Positions 1 to 8,059 are shown, counted from the stretch's first letter. The stretch is 40,189 nucleotides of DNA from Desulfobacterales bacterium (GCA_025454255.1 JALOOU010000047.1:1-40189), one strand, 5' to 3'. Program-made: numbers and translations. The notes: generated from the letters alone by a model not told the origin.

Positions 1-1296
1 CTCGAACTTGAAATAGTGCCCGGTGATGGCGGACATGTCGTTCATGCCGTAGGAGCCCCAGGTCATCTTGAAAAACGGGGTCTGGTCCGCGTAGGTCTTA
101 TCGCGCAGCGCCGAGTACTGCATGAATTTCAGGTTGGCCTTGATCCCGACCTCCCGCAGATAGCCCACGATCGCCTCCAGGTAGGTCCGGTCGCGGTAGC
201 CGTAGATGTCGGTCTCGAACCCCTGCGGATACCCCGCCCGGGCCAAAAGCTCGCGGGCCTTGGCCGGGTTGTAGTCGTACTTCATCACATTTTGGTCGCA
301 GCCGAACTGGGTCGGGAAACAGGCCGTCTCGATCACGCGCGAGGCCCCGCCCAGCAGGTTCTTGGCGATGGCCGCCCGGTCGATGGCGTGGTTGACGGCG
401 CGCCGGACCTCCAGCTTGGCGAACGGCGTCTCCCCGCAGCGCTGGGCGGCGTCCATCTGCAGGAAGGCGATGCGCATGTCCTCGCCGCTCACGGCTGTGA
501 CGCCGGGCACCTTGGCCAGGTTTTCGAACTGGTCCGGAGGGACCATATAGATCCAGTCCACCCCGCCCGTCATGAGCTCGGCGATCTGGCTGGTCATCTC
601 GGGGATGGTGCGCTGCACGATCGTGCCGATGGAGGGCTGGCCTTTGGGGCTCTCCTTGAAGTAGTTTTCGTTCTTCTTGAAAACGATGCGCTTGCTTTGC
701 TCCACTTCGACGACCTTGTATGGGCCGGTTCCCACCGGCTTGAGGCCGAAACCCTTGGGACCCTCCTTGGCGTAGTATTCGTTGGGGTAGATCGGCACAT
801 TTCCGGAGAGGTACTCGAGGGCGGCCGGAAACTCTTTTTTGAGATGGATGCGCACGGTGAAGGGAGCGGTTTTTTCGGCGCGCTCCATCCAGTCTACGTT
901 CTGCTGGACCAGCACCTTGTTGTCGGGGTGGGTGACGTAGTTGATGGTGAAAACCACGTCGTCGGCGTCGAAGGGCTCTCCGTTGTGAAAGGTGATCCCC
1001 TGGCGCAGCTCGAACTCGAGTGTTTTCGCGTCGATCCATTTGTAGGATTTGGCCAGCAGCGGCTTGTACTCCATGGTCACCGGGTCGCGATACAGGAGAT
1101 CGTCGCAGATGTGGCGGCTGACGATCATGCCCTCGCGGGCGGTGTTGTAGTAGCGGTCCAGGGTCTCCAGCTCCTTGGACCAGGTGAAGGTCAGGGTGTC
1201 GTTCTTTTTCCCGGCCGCCGCCGGCGGGGCGACCAGCGCCGCCAGGAGCAGGAGAACCAAGAGAGCGGAAAGGCAACGTTTAGTCCCTAGTGCCAT
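1..1296 (-). CDS. ABC transporter substrate-binding protein, family 5 (peptide/nickel/opine type), 3' end cut by window edge
   Basis: Periplasmic solute-binding component of a DppA/OppA-type ABC importer. The minus strand is open from an ATG at 1296 to the window edge (432 codons, no stop), so the C-terminus lies outside. Residues 1 to about 28 form a signal peptide: positive start (KR), a leucine/alanine core, and an Ala-rich cleavage region before GKK. The mature part shows family-5 landmarks: an early 'LDRYYNTAREG' segment, 'FELRQGITFHNGEPFDADDVVFT' split around residues 85-105, then 'VGTGPYKV' and 'VRRAVNHAIDR'. A GGAGG lies about 6 bases before the ATG. It starts 12 bases after the stop of the M20 amidohydrolase, so the two are probably co-transcribed. 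Permease and ATPase genes are expected beyond the edge. Substrate is unknown; a peptide or N-acylated amino acid is suggested only by the neighbour. Confidence 0.88.
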   Translation of the reverse strand, partial: MALGTKRCLSALLVLLLLAALVAPPAAAGKKNDTLTFTWSKELETLDRYYNTAREGMIVSRHICDDLLYRDPVTMEYKPLLAKSYKWIDAKTLEFELRQGITFHNGEPFDADDVVFTINYVTHPDNKVLVQQNVDWMERAEKTAPFTVRIHLKKEFPAALEYLSGNVPIYPNEYYAKEGPKGFGLKPVGTGPYKVVEVEQSKRIVFKKNENYFKESPKGQPSIGTIVQRTIPEMTSQIAELMTGGVDWIYMVPPDQFENLAKVPGVTAVSGEDMRIAFLQMDAAQRCGETPFAKLEVRRAVNHAIDRAAIAKNLLGGASRVIETACFPTQFGCDQNVMKYDYNPAKARELLARAGYPQGFETDIYGYRDRTYLEAIVGYLREVGIKANLKFMQYSALRDKTYADQTPFFKMTWGSYGMNDMSAITGHYFKFE

Positions 1297-1308
1297 GACT
1301 CGCCTCCT

Positions 1309-2526
1309 TTATCTGCGGGTTGCGGGTTGGGATGACGCGGAACGTTCGGGCTTCGGCGCGAGGAAGCGGACGAGCGCCTCGAAAAATATCTCGACGCCGA
1401 TGGCAAGCACATCCTCGTCGATGTCGAAACGGGGGTTGTGCAGCTTATGAACGAACCCCTTTTGCGGGTTGCTGCACCCCAGGCGCATGATGGCTCCGGG
1501 ACGGGCCTGGGTGAAGAAGGCGAAATCCTCCGATGCCATGATCGGCGGCAGGTAGCCGGCGTTGCGCTGGCCCAGAACCGTGCGGGCGGCCGCAAGCAGG
1601 AGCGCCGCGCTGGGCGGGTGGTTGCTGAGGGCCGGGACCCCCGGGTGGACGGCCAAGCGGCAGGCGACGCCGAAGGCGGGCTCGAGCGCGGCGGACAGCT
1701 CCTCGATCCGCCGGATGACCCGGCCGCGCGCCTCCGCGGACAGCGCGCGGATGCTGCCCCTGAGCTCGGCCGTGTCGGGGATGACGTTGGCGGCATCCCC
1801 GGAGGCGAATCGACCGACCGTCACCACGGCCGGCATGGTCGGCGGGAGACTGCGGCTGACGATGGTCTGAAGCTGGGTGACGAAATGGGCGCCGGCCACG
1901 ATGGGGTCGATGCACTCCTCCGGCCGGGCGCCGTGGCCGCCGCGCCCCTGGATGGTAAGCTCGAAGCGGTCCGCCGAGGCGTAGCCCAGGTCCTTGAAAA
2001 CACCGGCCCGACCGACCGGCAGGTCCGGAGACATGTGTCCCGCCCAGATGATGTCGACGTGCGGGTTTTCCAGAACGCCCGCTGCGATCAGGGCCTTCGC
2101 CCCGCCGCCCCCCTCCTCGGCCGGCTGAAAGATGAGCTTCACGGCGCCGGCGGTGCGGGTCATCAGGCCGGTGTCGGCCAGTTTCTTGGCGACACCCAGC
2201 ATGATGGCCGTGTTGGCGTCGTGGCCGCAGGCGTGCATCCGCCCCGGGTGCTGAGACCGATAGGGGACATCGTTCAGCTCGGCGACCGGCAGGGCGTCGA
2301 TGTCGGCGCGCAAAGCGACCACCGGGCCGGCGGTGGGCCCCGGCAACAGGCCGATGGCCCCGGTCGTGCCGGGGACCGGCCGGGCATCCCAGCCCAGGCC
2401 GGAGAGGATTTCAAGAATGCGTTGGGTCGTTCGGACTTCGTGGAAAGCGAGCTCGGGATGTGCGTGCAAGTCGCGGCGGACGTCACGGAGCCATTCACGC
2501 AGAGGTGCGCTGTTTGCGGCTGTCAT
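1309..2526 (-). CDS. M20 family amidohydrolase / metallopeptidase (IAA-amino acid hydrolase / hippuricase type)
   Basis: Probable zinc- or manganese-dependent hydrolase of N-acyl or N-aminoacyl amides, M20D subgroup, 405 aa (normal length). Visible motifs: 'HAHPEL' near residue 21; metal/catalytic 'MHACGHD' at 97-103; 'FQPAEEGG' near 134-141 with the paired glutamates; 'GHM' near 163; the dimerisation-domain 'GGHGARPEE' near 196; and a C-terminal 'MASEDF' followed by 'HNPRFDIDED'. There is no signal peptide, so it should be cytoplasmic. The ATG at 2526 has AGGAG only about one base upstream, with AAGG further up; no better start is present. It is the first gene of a minus-strand unit with the ABC binding protein and is divergent from the RpiR regulator at 2650. 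This suggests uptake and hydrolysis of an amide-type compound under that regulator. The exact substrate cannot be read from sequence. Confidence 0.9.
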   Translation of the reverse strand: MTAANSAPLREWLRDVRRDLHAHPELAFHEVRTTQRILEILSGLGWDARPVPGTTGAIGLLPGPTAGPVVALRADIDALPVAELNDVPYRSQHPGRMHACGHDANTAIMLGVAKKLADTGLMTRTAGAVKLIFQPAEEGGGGAKALIAAGVLENPHVDIIWAGHMSPDLPVGRAGVFKDLGYASADRFELTIQGRGGHGARPEECIDPIVAGAHFVTQLQTIVSRSLPPTMPAVVTVGRFASGDAANVIPDTAELRGSIRALSAEARGRVIRRIEELSAALEPAFGVACRLAVHPGVPALSNHPPSAALLLAAARTVLGQRNAGYLPPIMASEDFAFFTQARPGAIMRLGCSNPQKGFVHKLHNPRFDIDEDVLAIGVEIFFEALVRFLAPKPERSASSQPATRR

Positions 2527-2569
2527 GCTCCTGCCTTCAGCCCGCCGGGGCGGGCCTGAGCGAAACCGG

Positions 2570-2599
2570 TTGACTTTGGGGGGACGGAGAGCCTAAGAT
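2570..2599 (+). promoter_or_regulatory. Candidate promoter of the RpiR-type regulator
   Basis: TTGACT at 2570-2575, an 18-base spacer, and TAAGAT at 2594-2599. The predicted start of transcription falls inside the palindrome at 2601-2616, which would fit autoregulation. The call rests on consensus matching by eye. Confidence 0.4.
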
Positions 2600-2600
2600 G

Positions 2601-2616
2601 TGAAACATATATTTCA
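2601..2616. promoter_or_regulatory. Palindromic operator candidate between hydrolase and RpiR regulator
   Basis: The 16-mer TGAAACATATATTTCA is a near-perfect inverted repeat: five-base TGAAA/TTTCA arms plus an ATAT core, with one mismatched pair. It lies just after the predicted -10 of the RpiR-type gene and overlaps the predicted -10 of the divergent hydrolase promoter. One dimeric regulator bound here could control both directions. The RpiR-type protein encoded next to it is the obvious candidate. Confidence 0.5.
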
Positions 2617-2634
2617 ACTAAAAAGTTATTGCAA
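2606..2634 (-). promoter_or_regulatory. Candidate promoter of the M20 hydrolase / ABC unit
   Basis: On the minus strand, TTGCAA (2629-2634) and TATATG (2606-2611) are separated by 17 bases. The -10 lies within the 2601-2616 palindrome, so regulator binding would block RNA polymerase. Confidence 0.4.
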
Positions 2635-2649
2635 CACTTTTTTCATTCC

Positions 2650-3582
2650 ATGGCGGCCGACGAACTCCTACACCGCATGCGCGCTCTGAAGCGGCTCACT
2701 CCCAGCGAGCTCGAGTTGGTGGCCTTCCTTTCCCGCAACGCCTCCCAGGCCGTGTTCGAGAACGTGACCACGCTGGCCGCAAAAACCGGTGTCAGCAAAG
2801 CGACCGTGGTGCGGTTTATCGCCAAACTCGGGTATGGGAGCTTCGGCGACCTGCGCCGCGAGCTGCGGGAGGACGCCCGGGTGATGTTCGAGTCACTCCC
2901 CCGGCGCTACACGCTGAAGAAGAAGGAGCTGGAACGCGCGAGCGACGACATCCTGGACCGGAACATTCAAAACATCATCCGCAACCTCGAACACACCAAT
3001 ACCACCATCGACCGCAGCGCCTTTCAGCGCGCAGCGGAGATGATTCACCAAACGAAGGGCAACCTGTATGCCTGCGGGTTTCGCACCTCGCATGCCCTGG
3101 CGCAGATGTTCCACATCATGATCAAGCGCATCCGCCCGAAGGCCTTCCTGATCGGCCCGCAGATCGCCATGATGCCCGACATGCTGCTGGACCTGACGGC
3201 CGAGGACCTGCTGATAGCGGTGTTCCGCCACCCCTACGCCCGGCAGACGGTCAGAATCGCCAAACGCTTTGCGGATGCCGGCGCCCGCATCCTGCTGGTC
3301 ACCGACAGCGAGTGTTCCCCTCTGGCGGATCGGGCCGCCGTTCAGATAGTGGTGACGTCCGAGGGCCTTTCGATCTTCAGGAGCTTCACCGCCGTCACCG
3401 CCGTGCTGGAAGCGCTGCACCTGGCGGTGCTGCGGTTGAGCGACCAAAATCTCGACCGGCGCCTGAAGGCCGCCGCTGCGATTTTCGAAGAGTTCGACAC
3501 CTACTGCATGCCGACCGGCAGGGTGTCGCGCCGTTGCCGGGCGCAGGCCAGAAAAAACCGACGCGGCACACCCAGCGGATAG
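2650..3582 (+). CDS. MurR/RpiR family transcriptional regulator (HTH + SIS domain)
   Basis: One-component regulator of 310 aa from the ATG at 2650. A TTG at 2629 would add seven residues, but neither start has a clear ribosome site. The N-terminal third is an HTH of the RpiR type, with 'LTPSELELVAFLSRNA' near residues 15-30 and the recognition-helix region 'TGVSKATVVRFIAKLGYGSF' ending near residue 67. Residues from about 125 to 270 form a SIS-like sensor fold ('GNLYACGFRTSHALAQMF', 'ILLVTDSECSPLA'). SIS domains of this family usually bind a phosphosugar, but relatives also sense other small acids. The Arg/Lys-rich tail is low complexity. It is divergent from the hydrolase/ABC unit and shares the palindromic operator region with it, so it is probably their regulator. 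The ligand is unknown. Confidence 0.9.
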   Translation: MAADELLHRMRALKRLTPSELELVAFLSRNASQAVFENVTTLAAKTGVSKATVVRFIAKLGYGSFGDLRRELREDARVMFESLPRRYTLKKKELERASDDILDRNIQNIIRNLEHTNTTIDRSAFQRAAEMIHQTKGNLYACGFRTSHALAQMFHIMIKRIRPKAFLIGPQIAMMPDMLLDLTAEDLLIAVFRHPYARQTVRIAKRFADAGARILLVTDSECSPLADRAAVQIVVTSEGLSIFRSFTAVTAVLEALHLAVLRLSDQNLDRRLKAAAAIFEEFDTYCMPTGRVSRRCRAQARKNRRGTPSG

Positions 3583-3636
3583 GACCGCCTGCCCCGGGAT
3601 CGAGATCTTAGACCGCTCCCGCACGCGATGGCCTTG

Positions 3637-3666
3637 AAGCCCCCGTTTTCAATCGGCGGCTTTTTT
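3637..3666 (+). terminator. Rho-independent terminator after the RpiR-type regulator gene
   Basis: A nine-base stem (AAGCCCCCG / CGGCGGCTT, one mismatch) with an eight-base loop is followed directly by six T residues. It sits 54 bases after the regulator's stop codon and isolates the two regulatory modules. Confidence 0.6.
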
Positions 3667-3794
3667 AACCGGGGAGACCCGGAGATCGCTGATTCCCACC
3701 TAAGCCGCCGGGCCGGCGGTGAATACGACCCGGGTCAAACGACCACCGGCCCATGAGGGCTGCCCCTGGCGGAATAGCCCGCGGCAATATTTTC

Positions 3795-3824
3795 TTGACA
3801 GCGTCAAAGATCTAAAGATATAGA
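3795..3824 (+). promoter_or_regulatory. Candidate promoter of the GntR-led operon with overlapping inverted repeat
   Basis: A consensus -35 TTGACA (3795-3800) and TATAGA (3819-3824) are spaced 18 bases apart in an AT-rich patch. The -35 is part of a perfect inverted repeat, TTGAC-AGC-GTCAA (3795-3807), which would suit an operator for the GntR-type protein encoded downstream. The leader to the chosen ATG would be about 185 bases. Confidence 0.45.
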
Positions 3825-4015
3825 GAACCAAATCAATCAACCCCCGGCACAACCGCCGGTTCAATCGAGTGTGCCTAGCGGATAAGTTGAGAACAGCGTT
3901 GGACGTTTCGAGTGCAGGAGAACGCAGTGCCGTGCGTTCCAGCATTCTGCGCCCTGCAACGGAGCTCGCGCCTTTCCCCTCGGCCTCGGATGCCATCCAT
4001 CCAACCTGCGACGGG

Positions 4016-4750
4016 ATGCCCATGCGCATTCACCATCAGCCCACACCGATCTATTTCCGACTCAAGTCTATTCTGAAAAAATCCATCGAGGACGGCTTTT
4101 GGAGTTTGGGGGACACCATCCCCCCCGAGCGGACGATCGCCCAGCAGTACCAGGTTAGCGTCGGCACGGTCCGCCAGGCGATTTCTCAGCTCGTCGACGA
4201 GGGGTATCTCTACCGCGTTCAGGGAAAAGGGACCTTCGTGCGCGAAACCGGTATCCCGCATGACCACCTTCGCTACTACGCCTTCATCCCGGATTTCGAA
4301 GACCCGGTGCCGCCTATCGTAACCGATCTCCTGTCCCGCCAGGTAGTACGCGGAAGCGAGCGGGCGACACGCCTGCTGCAACAGGAGCCCGGCAGAGATC
4401 TTTTCGAAATCAAGCGCCGCATTCTCGTACACCGGAAGCCGATGGTTTTCAGCCTATCCTATCTGCCATGCGACCTGTTTAAAGGTTTGGGGGAGCTCCC
4501 TGACGAGGCTTTTTACAAAGAGGCGCTCTACCGCCTGATCGAAAAGCATTTCGGCCGCCCGACCATCCGAAACCGCGAGCTCTTCTCGGTCGAGCCGGCC
4601 GGAGCAGACGCCAAAAAACATCTCAGCGTGGAGTTGCGGAGCCCTGTTCTGCAGATCGAAATGCTCTCTTATACCTTCAACGACCAACCCTACGAATACC
4701 GGTTGAGTTATTGCCGAACCGATTCCCGGCGGATTTTGAGAACGATTTAA
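4016..4750 (+). CDS. GntR family transcriptional regulator, HutC/UTRA subfamily
   Basis: DNA-binding regulator of 244 aa from the ATG at 4016 (ATG 4022 is equally possible). Residues about 8-75 are a winged HTH of the GntR type: 'PIYFRLKSILKKSIEDG', 'GDTIPPERTIAQQYQVSVGT' and 'LVDEGYLYRVQGKGTFV'. The remainder is a UTRA effector domain, including 'FEIKRRILVHRKPMVFSLSY' and a C-terminal 'NDQPYEYRLSYCRTDS'. UTRA domains bind small organic ligands and release the protein from DNA. It is followed after 28 bases by the flavoprotein gene on the same strand. It is therefore most simply the local, substrate-responsive regulator of the flavoprotein / oxidoreductase / tripartite transporter operon. The upstream in-frame extension to 3869 is probably untranslated. 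Confidence 0.9.
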   Translation: MPMRIHHQPTPIYFRLKSILKKSIEDGFWSLGDTIPPERTIAQQYQVSVGTVRQAISQLVDEGYLYRVQGKGTFVRETGIPHDHLRYYAFIPDFEDPVPPIVTDLLSRQVVRGSERATRLLQQEPGRDLFEIKRRILVHRKPMVFSLSYLPCDLFKGLGELPDEAFYKEALYRLIEKHFGRPTIRNRELFSVEPAGADAKKHLSVELRSPVLQIEMLSYTFNDQPYEYRLSYCRTDSRRILRTI

Positions 4751-4778
4751 TCCATAAGATTCAGAAAGGAGCGTCGCC

Positions 4779-6443
4779 TTGAGAAGCCCCTACCCGCAGA
4801 TCAATTGCGATGTGTTGATTATCGGCGGCGGCAGCGCTGGTGCCATGGCCGCCATCCGCGCCAAAGAGCTGGATCCAAGACAAACAGTGGTCGTGCTCGA
4901 AAAGGGCGATGCCAAATATTCCGGCTGCATCGCCCGCGGCATGGATGCGCTCAACATCGTGGCGGTCCCCGGGGTCGCCACCCCCGAGCTTTACGTCGAG
5001 TCGAACCGCCTGGCATGCGAAGGCATCATGGATGAGCCGGTGAACTTTCGCATGGCGCAAAGGAGCTGGGCGCTGATGCAGAAGCTCGTCTCCTGGGGAG
5101 TGTGCTTCCCGGTGGACGAGAAGGGAAACTACGATATTCTTCAAGTTCACCCCAAGGGCCGTTTCTGCGTAACGATGAAAGAGCCGGAGCTAAAAACCAT
5201 TCTTGCCAAAAAAATGGTGGATCTGGGCGCGCGCGTCGTCAACCGTTCCATGGCGTTGGAATTGTTCACCGACGGGAATCGGGTTTGCGGCGCTCTGGCG
5301 ATGAACGTGCGCACCGGAGAGCTTTTCATCCTGCACGCCAAAAGCGTGATTCTGGCGGCCGGCGGAACCGCGCGCTTCGGCCTCCCCAACAACGGTTACC
5401 TCTACGGGGTCTACGACTTTCCCGGAAACACCGGGGATGGGTATTGTCTGGCGTACCGGGCCGGCGCTGAGTTGAGCGGCTTCGAATACACATTGGTCTA
5501 CTACATCGTCAAAGACATCAATGCCCCCCTGCTCTACATCACTCTCACCCGTGGCTGCCACTTGGTCAACGCCTTCGATGAGCGGCGCGACAAGGATCAC
5601 CCCTCCATCCGGACCATGTTCCTCGAACATCTGGATGAAAAGGGGCCGATGCGCATCAAGCTCAAGCATCTGCCCGAGGAAACCATTCGGGAGATCGAGT
5701 CCCTGCTCTTCACAACGGAAAGACCCTCCTGCGAAAGGTTCTACAAAGGAAGAGGAATCGACTTCCGGACGGGCGAGATCGAGCTCTGGCCGACCGAGGT
5801 GTTTCTGTGCGGCGGTCATGGGCTGACGGGAGTGCGGGTCAATGAAGCCGCGGAAACCTCTGTCCAAGGGCTCTATGCGGCCGGGGACACCTCGCTGGTG
5901 GCCCGTGGACACCTTTCGGGGGCATTCGTTTTCGGGGAAATCGCAGCTGAGAGCGCCACCGAGTTCGCGGCCGGTGGCGGCCGAACGGATCCTGATCCGC
6001 AGCAGATCAAGGCCTTCGAGGACAAGCGCCGCGGGCGCCTATCGCAAACCTCCGGGGCGGTCAGCATCGAAGAATTCGAATACAAGGTGCGGCGCCTGAT
6101 CAACGACTACATCCGACCGCCGAAAAACGAGTACAAACTGAACCGGGCCTTGTGGTGGATGGATCGCTTTCGCCAGGAACTCTGCGAACTGGTTCGGATC
6201 GGTGATGCACACGACTTGTTTAAAGCCTACGAGGTGGAAAACATAATAGAATGCGCCACCTTGAGCGCAGTGGCCTCCCTGGAACGCAAGGAGAGCCGTT
6301 GGCTGCCCTGGCACTATCGCAGCGATTTCCCGCAGACCAACAACCAGGATTGGCTCAAGCACATCGTCTTGACCCAAGGCGAGACTCCCGGCGATGTCCG
6401 CGTGACGCACAAGGACATCATCCGGATGCAGAAAGGGAATTAG
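4779..6443 (+). CDS. AprA/fumarate reductase-like FAD flavoprotein
   Basis: FAD-dependent oxidoreductase of 554 aa in the FRD/SDH/AprA flavoprotein superfamily. The TTG start at 4779 is supported by AAAGGAG eight bases upstream. Residues 10-45 form the dinucleotide fold ('DVLIIGGGSAGAMAA', ending 'VVVLEKG'); 'YSGCIARGMDALN' follows; 'GLYAAGDTS' near 365-373 and 'RGHLSGAFVFGEIAAES' close the FAD site. The 'QFHPTG' catalytic segment of SdhA/FrdA is absent; 'FEYTLVYYIVKDINAP' lies in that region. A histidine near 347 (GGHGLTG) aligns by eye with AprA 'GSHSGCCG'. It is much shorter than the true AprA of this window (658 aa) and has no AprB partner. It is followed after two bases by an Fe-S/FAD oxidoreductase, its likely electron partner. 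It is probably a reductase, dehydrogenase or redox-neutral flavoenzyme acting on an imported organic acid. The substrate is unknown. Confidence 0.8.
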   Translation: MRSPYPQINCDVLIIGGGSAGAMAAIRAKELDPRQTVVVLEKGDAKYSGCIARGMDALNIVAVPGVATPELYVESNRLACEGIMDEPVNFRMAQRSWALMQKLVSWGVCFPVDEKGNYDILQVHPKGRFCVTMKEPELKTILAKKMVDLGARVVNRSMALELFTDGNRVCGALAMNVRTGELFILHAKSVILAAGGTARFGLPNNGYLYGVYDFPGNTGDGYCLAYRAGAELSGFEYTLVYYIVKDINAPLLYITLTRGCHLVNAFDERRDKDHPSIRTMFLEHLDEKGPMRIKLKHLPEETIREIESLLFTTERPSCERFYKGRGIDFRTGEIELWPTEVFLCGGHGLTGVRVNEAAETSVQGLYAAGDTSLVARGHLSGAFVFGEIAAESATEFAAGGGRTDPDPQQIKAFEDKRRGRLSQTSGAVSIEEFEYKVRRLINDYIRPPKNEYKLNRALWWMDRFRQELCELVRIGDAHDLFKAYEVENIIECATLSAVASLERKESRWLPWHYRSDFPQTNNQDWLKHIVLTQGETPGDVRVTHKDIIRMQKGN

Positions 6444-6445
6444 CC

Positions 6446-8059
6446 ATGCGCATCAACCTCTTGGAATCGCTATCCGACAACATCGTGATCCACCGAGACA
6501 AGTGCGTCTACTGCGGGGTCTGCGTCGAAACATGCATTTTGGACAACCTGCGAATGAAACTGGCGCCCTGCACGCAGGCATGCCCGTTGGGGGTGAACTG
6601 CCAAGGGTACGTTCAGCTGATCGCCCGGGGCCGCGATGAGGAGGCCTTGCGGATCTTGGAGGAGAAGCTGCCGTTCCCGGAAATTCTAAGCCGCCTCTGC
6701 TCGCAACCCTGCGAGGACAATTGCCATCGCAAAAAAAACGGGGATCACCCCGTCAACATCCGCGGGCTGAAGCGCTACCTGACGCAGATCTACGAAACGC
6801 GCCTGCCGTCGCTGCCGGCGGTTGCAGGCCCAAGCGGGAAAACAGTGGCCATCGTCGGTGCCGGCCCCGCCGGGCTCACAGCGGCATTCGATTTGAGCAA
6901 ACACGGCCATGCGGTGACCCTCTTCGACGCCGAAGCCGAGCCCGGGGGGATGCTGCGCTGGGCCGTTCCAGAGTTTCGCATGCCGGGGCGGATTCTCGGC
7001 AGGGAGATCGATCGACTGCTCCAGATGGGCGTCCATTTTCAGGGGCGTCAAAAATTGGGACGCGACATTCGGTGGGAGGATTTAACGAAGCGGCACGACG
7101 CCGTCCTGATTGCCATCGGTTGTTCGCGCGCCAAGCGACTCGGGGTCGAGGGGGAAAACCTGCGCGGTGTCCAGCACGCGCTGTCGTTTTTAAAGTCCGT
7201 TCGCGAGGGGCGGCCCGAACCGCTCGGCCGCAGAGTGGTGGTGGTCGGCGGCGGCGACGTTGCGGTCGACTGCGCCCAGACGGCGCGACGGCTGGGGGCC
7301 GAGGCGGTGGTCATCGTCAGCCTGGAGGACGAATCGGTCTTGCCGGCGCACCCCAATGTCGTGGCCAGTGCCAAGGCGGAGGGGATCCTTTTCCGCGGGG
7401 CATGGGGGCCTCAAGCCTTGCTGGGTGACAAGGGCGTTGTCCAAAAGGTGCAGCTGAAAAAGTGCGTCTCCGTCTTTGACGCCGACGCTAATTTCAAACC
7501 GATGTACGATATGTGCCAACTGGACTCCGAGGAAGCCGACTCGGTTATTATCGCCATCGGCCAGGCCGCTGAGATGGGCGATCTTTTCGAATGCGGCATT
7601 GCGACCGCACACAAGCTCGTTTGTGACCCCATGACCCTTCAGGTCCATTCTGCGCCGGTGTTCGCGGCCGGGGACATATGGACCGGCCCCACATCGGTGG
7701 TGCACGCCATGGCAAGCGGGCGCCGTGCGGCTGAGTCCGTTCACCGCTTTCTATCCGGCGAGGATCTGAGGTTCGGTCGCGGCTATGCGGGTCCTTGCGA
7801 AACCGATTTCCCCATCGATACCACCCGCGCCAGCCTGTCGGTGCGTTCAGAAAACCCATTGAAGAGGTTCGAAGGGCCGGGGGACTTTGCCGAGTTGGAA
7901 GAACCCTTTGATTCTGAAACCGCTCGCCGGGAGGCCAGTCGATGTTATTCCTGCGGCGAACCGTTCGGTAAATATCGGACATGCTGGTTCTGTCTGCCTT
8001 GCGAGGTCGAGTGCCCTCAGGAGGCCCTTTGGGTTGAGATTCCTTACCTGTTGCGTTAG
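6446..8059 (+). CDS. GltD-like NAD(P)-dependent Fe-S/FAD oxidoreductase with extra N- and C-terminal cysteine clusters
   Basis: 537 aa from the ATG at 6446. A longer in-frame extension exists but overlaps the flavoprotein and is unlikely. Domain order: a ferredoxin-like cluster C20-x2-C-x2-C-x3-C; the GltD-type Fe-S region ('CTQACPLGVNCQGY' near 41-54, then 'CSQPCEDNC'); an FAD site ('IVGAGPAG' near 135-142) and an NAD(P)-binding fold ('VVVGGGDVAVDCA' near 262-274); 'VFAAGDIWTGPT'; and a C-terminal cysteine-rich tail from about 499 ('CYSCGEPFG', 'CWFCLPCEVECP'). Members of this family pass electrons between NAD(P)H and Fe-S/flavin partners. It starts two bases after the flavoprotein stop, which points to a tight pair. 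In this pair it may fill the role that TcuB plays for TcuA in tricarballylate oxidation, but the architecture differs. Direction of electron flow is not known. Confidence 0.82.
   Translation: MRINLLESLSDNIVIHRDKCVYCGVCVETCILDNLRMKLAPCTQACPLGVNCQGYVQLIARGRDEEALRILEEKLPFPEILSRLCSQPCEDNCHRKKNGDHPVNIRGLKRYLTQIYETRLPSLPAVAGPSGKTVAIVGAGPAGLTAAFDLSKHGHAVTLFDAEAEPGGMLRWAVPEFRMPGRILGREIDRLLQMGVHFQGRQKLGRDIRWEDLTKRHDAVLIAIGCSRAKRLGVEGENLRGVQHALSFLKSVREGRPEPLGRRVVVVGGGDVAVDCAQTARRLGAEAVVIVSLEDESVLPAHPNVVASAKAEGILFRGAWGPQALLGDKGVVQKVQLKKCVSVFDADANFKPMYDMCQLDSEEADSVIIAIGQAAEMGDLFECGIATAHKLVCDPMTLQVHSAPVFAAGDIWTGPTSVVHAMASGRRAAESVHRFLSGEDLRFGRGYAGPCETDFPIDTTRASLSVRSENPLKRFEGPGDFAELEEPFDSETARREASRCYSCGEPFGKYRTCWFCLPCEVECPQEALWVEIPYLLR

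Larger units (their letters stand above)
3583..4015. other. 433-base intergenic region between the RpiR and GntR regulator genes
   Basis: No credible gene is seen here. It holds the probable terminator of the RpiR-type gene (3637-3666) and an AT-richer stretch at 3781-3840 that carries the promoter-like element for the GntR-type gene. The reading frame of the GntR gene stays open back to an ATG at 3869. That extension (about 49 residues) has no family similarity, so I treat it as 5' leader. Confidence 0.6.

Noticed and set aside
98..1276. A 392-codon minus-strand frame inside the ABC binding-protein gene
   Set aside because: Out of frame with the clear family-5 binding protein that starts at 1296; Arg/Gly/Pro-rich shadow.
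3869..4015. N-terminal extension of the GntR-type regulator from an ATG at 3869
   Set aside because: The extension lacks similarity to the family, whose HTH begins right after the ATG at 4016.
4779..6443. A second adenylylsulfate reductase alpha subunit
   Set aside because: Too short, no AprB partner, and the AprA signature segments such as the 'NIYQPRSVGEG' loop are missing.
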